The position numbers and the translations under genes were made by a program. A stretch of 10,174 nt of DNA, from contig JACMOJ010000172.1 of assembly GCA_014378085.1 (NCBI GenBank), positions 1 through 10,174 on the forward strand. The letters run 5' to 3'. The notes below the pieces were generated by a model that was not told the DNA's origin, did no database searches, and saw nothing but the letters and a program-made list of their open reading frames with translations. Below, in pieces: positions 8,329 to 10,174 of this stretch (positions are counted from its first letter, which is position 1; the number at the start of each line of letters is the position of its first letter). This DNA comes from Burkholderiales bacterium. Lineage in GTDB: Bacteria > Pseudomonadota > Gammaproteobacteria > Burkholderiales > Usitatibacteraceae.

Positions 8329-8757
8329 ATGGCCGCAAAAAAACCTGCAGCAAAAAAACCAGCCGCAAAGAAACCTGCCGCAAAGAAACCAGCTGCCAAG
8401 AAGCCGGTAGCAAAGAAACCAGTTGCTAAGAAGTTAGCAGTGAAGAAGCCAGTGGCGAAGAAGCCAGCAGCGAAGAAGCCTGCCGCGAAAAAACCAGCGG
8501 CAAAGCGTAAGCCAAACGCTGCATTCATGAAGCCAATGACACCATCGAGCGTATTGGCTGCTGTTGTTGGTGCCACGGCAATCCCACGCACTGAAGTTAC
8601 CAAGAAGCTTTGGGACTACATCAAAAAGAACAAGCTGCAGGACCCCGTTAATCGTCGCATGATCAATGCTGACGAAAAACTTAAGGCTGTGTTCGGTGGC
8701 AAGAAAGTTGTTTCGATGTTCGAAATGACCAAGCTGGTCGCAGCACACCTGAAGTAG
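8329..8757 (+). CDS. SWIB/MDM2-domain protein with a histone H1-like lysine-rich N-terminus
   Basis: This 142-residue protein is probably a nucleoid-associated DNA-binding protein. Residues 2-61 are about twelve copies of a five-residue unit, mostly AAKKP with some VAKKP, giving a very basic, disordered tail like that of histone H1 and bacterial H1-like proteins. Residues about 68-142 form a SWIB domain (PF02201 type): MTPSSVLAAVVG, RTEVTKKLWDYIKKNKLQDP (88-107), RRMINADEKLKAVF and MFEMTKLVAAHLK. SWIB domains occur in eukaryotic chromatin remodellers and in bacteria, notably Chlamydiae. Lysine-tailed bacterial forms are known, but their role is poorly defined. The start is fixed by GGAGGA at 8318-8323. 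It is a single-gene unit with its own terminator at 8774. DNA compaction is an inference from composition and domain. Confidence 0.93.
   Translation: MAAKKPAAKKPAAKKPAAKKPAAKKPVAKKPVAKKLAVKKPVAKKPAAKKPAAKKPAAKRKPNAAFMKPMTPSSVLAAVVGATAIPRTEVTKKLWDYIKKNKLQDPVNRRMINADEKLKAVFGGKKVVSMFEMTKLVAAHLK
8332..8511 (+). repeat. Twelve tandem 15-base coding repeats (AAKKP units)
   Basis: The tail of the SWIB protein is encoded by twelve 15-base units. The first copies are near-identical at the DNA level, with A7 runs at 8337-8343 and 8352-8358. Later copies differ mostly at synonymous third positions, and one unit reads VAKKL and the next AVKKP. The last unit ends in AAKRK. Such arrays can gain or lose copies, so tail length may vary between strains. 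Confidence 0.9.
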
Positions 8758-8773
8758 TCGACCTGCCGCGAAC

Positions 8774-8812
8774 AAAGCCGGTTGTGCGCGTTGTCGTACA
8801 CCGGCTTTTTTT
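8774..8812 (+). terminator. Intrinsic terminator of the SWIB gene
   Basis: AAAGCCGGT (8774-8782) pairs with ACCGGCTTT (8800-8808) around a 17-base loop. The T-run continues to 8812. It begins 16 bases after the SWIB stop. Confidence 0.85.
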
Positions 8813-8842
8813 ATTTGTGTGGGTGACGTGGGTGTTCCACCA

Positions 8843-8864
8843 TCGCCGCAACCTCGCCGCAACC
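8843..8864 (+). repeat. 11-base tandem direct repeat before the curA-like gene
   Basis: TCGCCGCAACC occurs at 8843-8853 and again at 8854-8864, followed by a third partial TCGC. It lies 20 bases before the ATG of the reductase gene, in its probable leader. It may be replication slippage or a binding site, and I cannot tell which. Confidence 0.6.
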
Positions 8865-8883
8865 TCGCACCGAGAGAAAACGC

Positions 8884-9885
8884 ATGATTTCAAACCAAAC
8901 CGTTCGCTTGATCACCCGCCCTGTTGGCGAGCCAAACCGTAGTAACTTTGCGTTTGCCGACGAGCCGTTGCCCGCGCTGATGGAAGGACAGTTGCTCGTC
9001 AAGAACCTCTATCTGTCGCTTGACCCCGCCATGCGCGGCTGGATGAATGAGGGTAAGTCATACATCGAGCCTGTTGCGCTGGGCGACGTGATGCGCGCCG
9101 GTGGCATTGGGCAGGTGGTTGAATCAAACAATGCCAAGTTCGCATTCGGTGACTATGTTTCGGGCATGGCCAACGTGCAGAGCTATTGTGTAACCGACGG
9201 CCGTGGTTGGGTCAAGGTTGATCCCAGCTTGGCACCGTTGACTACCTACCTTAACGTATTGGGAATGCCAGGAATGACCGCCTACTTTGGGCTGCTTGAG
9301 TCAGGGCAGCCGAAGCCGGGCGAGACCGTGGTGGTATCCGGGGCCGCCGGTGCGGTCGGGGCGACGGTTGGACAGGTGGCAAAGATTAAGGGCTGTCGAG
9401 TGGTGGGCATTGCTGGCGGTGCGGAGAAATGTCGCATCGTGGTCGAGGAGTTGGGTTTTGATGCCTGTATCGACTACAAAAACGAGGACGTCAGGCTTGG
9501 ACTCAAGCGCGAATGTCCGAACGGTATCGACGTCTACTTTGATAACGTCGGCGGTGAAATTTTGGACACCGTTCTCACCCGCATCAATCTTCGTGCCCGC
9601 ATCGTGATCTGTGGCGCGATTTCACAATACAACAACACTACACCGGTCAAAGGCCCATCCAATTACCTGTCGTTGTTGGTCAATCGCGCTCGGATGGAAG
9701 GCATCGTCGTCTTCGACTATGCGCCGCGCTACAAAGAGGGCGCGATGGAGCTGGGCGGCTGGCTTAAGGATGGCCGAATGAAATCCAAAGAGCACATCGA
9801 GGAAGGCATTGATCGTTTTCCGGAGGTGCTGATGAAACTCTTCAAAGGTGAGAACTTTGGGAAGCTGGTGCTAAAGGTCGCCTAA
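8884..9885 (+). CDS. curA: NADPH-dependent medium-chain reductase, CurA-like
   Basis: This 333-residue protein belongs to the zinc-free medium-chain dehydrogenase/reductase superfamily, in the leukotriene B4 dehydrogenase / 2-alkenal reductase group. It is most like E. coli CurA (YncB, about 345 residues), which reduces the double bonds of curcumin with NADPH. The N-terminal catalytic part has NLYLSLDPAMRGWM (41-54) and GDYVSGMANVQSY (89-101). VLGMPGMTAYFGLL (125-138) leads to the Rossmann loop VVSGAAGAVGATVGQVAK (150-167). VVGIAGGAEKC (173-183) holds K182, which with Y198 is expected to contact the NADPH phosphate. YFDNVGGEILD (218-228) and the C-terminal GENFGKLVLKVA are also typical. No zinc ligands are seen. 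A weak GAGAGA about 6 bases before the ATG is the only ribosome site. The natural substrate is unknown. It is transcribed alone after the SWIB terminator. Confidence 0.93.
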   Translation: MISNQTVRLITRPVGEPNRSNFAFADEPLPALMEGQLLVKNLYLSLDPAMRGWMNEGKSYIEPVALGDVMRAGGIGQVVESNNAKFAFGDYVSGMANVQSYCVTDGRGWVKVDPSLAPLTTYLNVLGMPGMTAYFGLLESGQPKPGETVVVSGAAGAVGATVGQVAKIKGCRVVGIAGGAEKCRIVVEELGFDACIDYKNEDVRLGLKRECPNGIDVYFDNVGGEILDTVLTRINLRARIVICGAISQYNNTTPVKGPSNYLSLLVNRARMEGIVVFDYAPRYKEGAMELGGWLKDGRMKSKEHIEEGIDRFPEVLMKLFKGENFGKLVLKVA

Positions 9886-9909
9886 CCCTGGGGTGTTTCG
9901 GTGGCGGAT

Positions 9910-10005
9910 GCGCAACGCTTGCGCAAAGCGGCGTGCTATTGCCAACCCCAAACGAGCTCAGTCTCAGCCAACGACTGGCAATTTTGCGTCTTTCCCGCGA
10001 AAGAC
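9910..10005 (+). other. Cluster of hairpins downstream of the curA-like gene
   Basis: Three short inverted repeats follow one another: GCGCAA (9910-9915) / TTGCGC (9919-9924), GCCA (9967-9970) / TGGC (9976-9979), and GTCTTTC (9988-9994) / GAAAGAC (9999-10005). The third has a 4-base loop and is perfect. With the terminator just downstream they make a strongly structured 3' region. It could be a long 3' untranslated end or a small RNA. I cannot decide from one sequence. Confidence 0.35.
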
Positions 10006-10010
10006 CAAGC

Positions 10011-10039
10011 AAAAAAAACGCGCCTGAGGCGCGTTTTTT
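10011..10039. terminator. Bidirectional intrinsic terminator
   Basis: ACGCGCC (10018-10024) pairs with GGCGCGT (10028-10034) around the loop TGA. It has an A-run on the left and a T-run on the right, so it works in both directions. It fits between the plus-strand curA-like gene and a minus-strand gene entering from the right edge. Confidence 0.88.
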
Positions 10040-10080
10040 CAATGCCAAAATTGCCGACGACCGATTTGTCGCTGGACGAC

Positions 10081-10174
10081 CTACACCTTGTCGGTTTTCT
10101 TGCGGCCAAGCAACGCGCCAACGGACCGTGCTTGCGGTCGGTGTGACGTTGGGGTTGCGGAGGCGATGACAACC
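10081..10174 (-). CDS. Possible C-terminal end of a minus-strand gene
   Basis: A minus-strand frame open from the window edge ends with TAG at 10081-10083. It gives 30 residues ending in SVGALLGRKKTDKV, a plausible basic, charged C-terminus. The bidirectional terminator lies about 42 bases beyond the stop, as expected for a convergent gene. Two other minus frames are also open here but run straight through the terminator, so I prefer this one. It is far too short to assign a family. Confidence 0.35.
   Translation of the reverse strand, partial: VVIASATPTSHRPQARSVGALLGRKKTDKV

Noticed and set aside
8025..8603. 192-codon minus-strand frame rich in AAGFF repeats
   Set aside because: It is the antisense image of the lysine tail codons. 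The repeat forces an open frame, and it has no ribosome site or plausible fold.
9936..10172. 78-codon minus-strand frame at the right edge
   Set aside because: It reads through the bidirectional terminator at 10011-10039 and has no recognisable features. The shorter frame ending at 10081 fits the terminator better.

Overview
The window looks like an ordinary chromosomal stretch from a betaproteobacterium, most likely in or near Burkholderiales. Three things suggest this: the order FemAB-like acetyltransferase / nadE / glnB, the GlnB sequence type, and an SWIB-domain protein with a lysine-rich tail. By eye the DNA is moderately GC-rich. Coding is dense with short spacers. I see no tRNA, rRNA, transposase, phage gene, CRISPR array or known defence module. 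This assignment is made from remembered family features, without a database search.

Left part (1-2911): a partial minus-strand DUF482/FemAB-like gene runs off the left edge. It is divergent from nadE, with a 72-base gap that holds a perfect TATAAT. nadE (glutamine-dependent NAD+ synthetase) is followed after 23 bases by glnB (PII nitrogen sensor). A well-supported 45-residue two-helix membrane protein comes next, then an intrinsic terminator. An inverted repeat separates this unit from the convergent mtfA.

Middle (2912-7945): on the minus strand a DUF72 gene and mtfA (M90 zinc peptidase) form a two-gene operon with a 5-base gap. Divergent from it is a secreted-looking amidohydrolase with an unassigned C-terminal region of about 170 residues and a His/Gly-rich end. 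Its last 52 bases overlap, tail to tail, the 3' end of pdxH (pyridoxamine 5'-phosphate oxidase). pdxH is itself the second gene of a Nudix-pdxH operon.

Right part (7946-10174): a 383-base divergent intergenic region precedes a histone-H1-like, lysine-tailed SWIB protein with its own terminator. A curA-like NADPH-dependent reductase follows. The right edge has a run of hairpins ending in a bidirectional terminator, and probably the last 30 codons of another minus-strand gene.

The genes are mostly metabolic (NAD, vitamin B6, nitrogen sensing, reductase) and do not form one pathway. I found no convincing new multi-gene system. The items most worth a second look are the 45-residue membrane protein behind glnB, the C-terminal region of the amidohydrolase with its antisense overlap, and the lysine-tailed SWIB protein.
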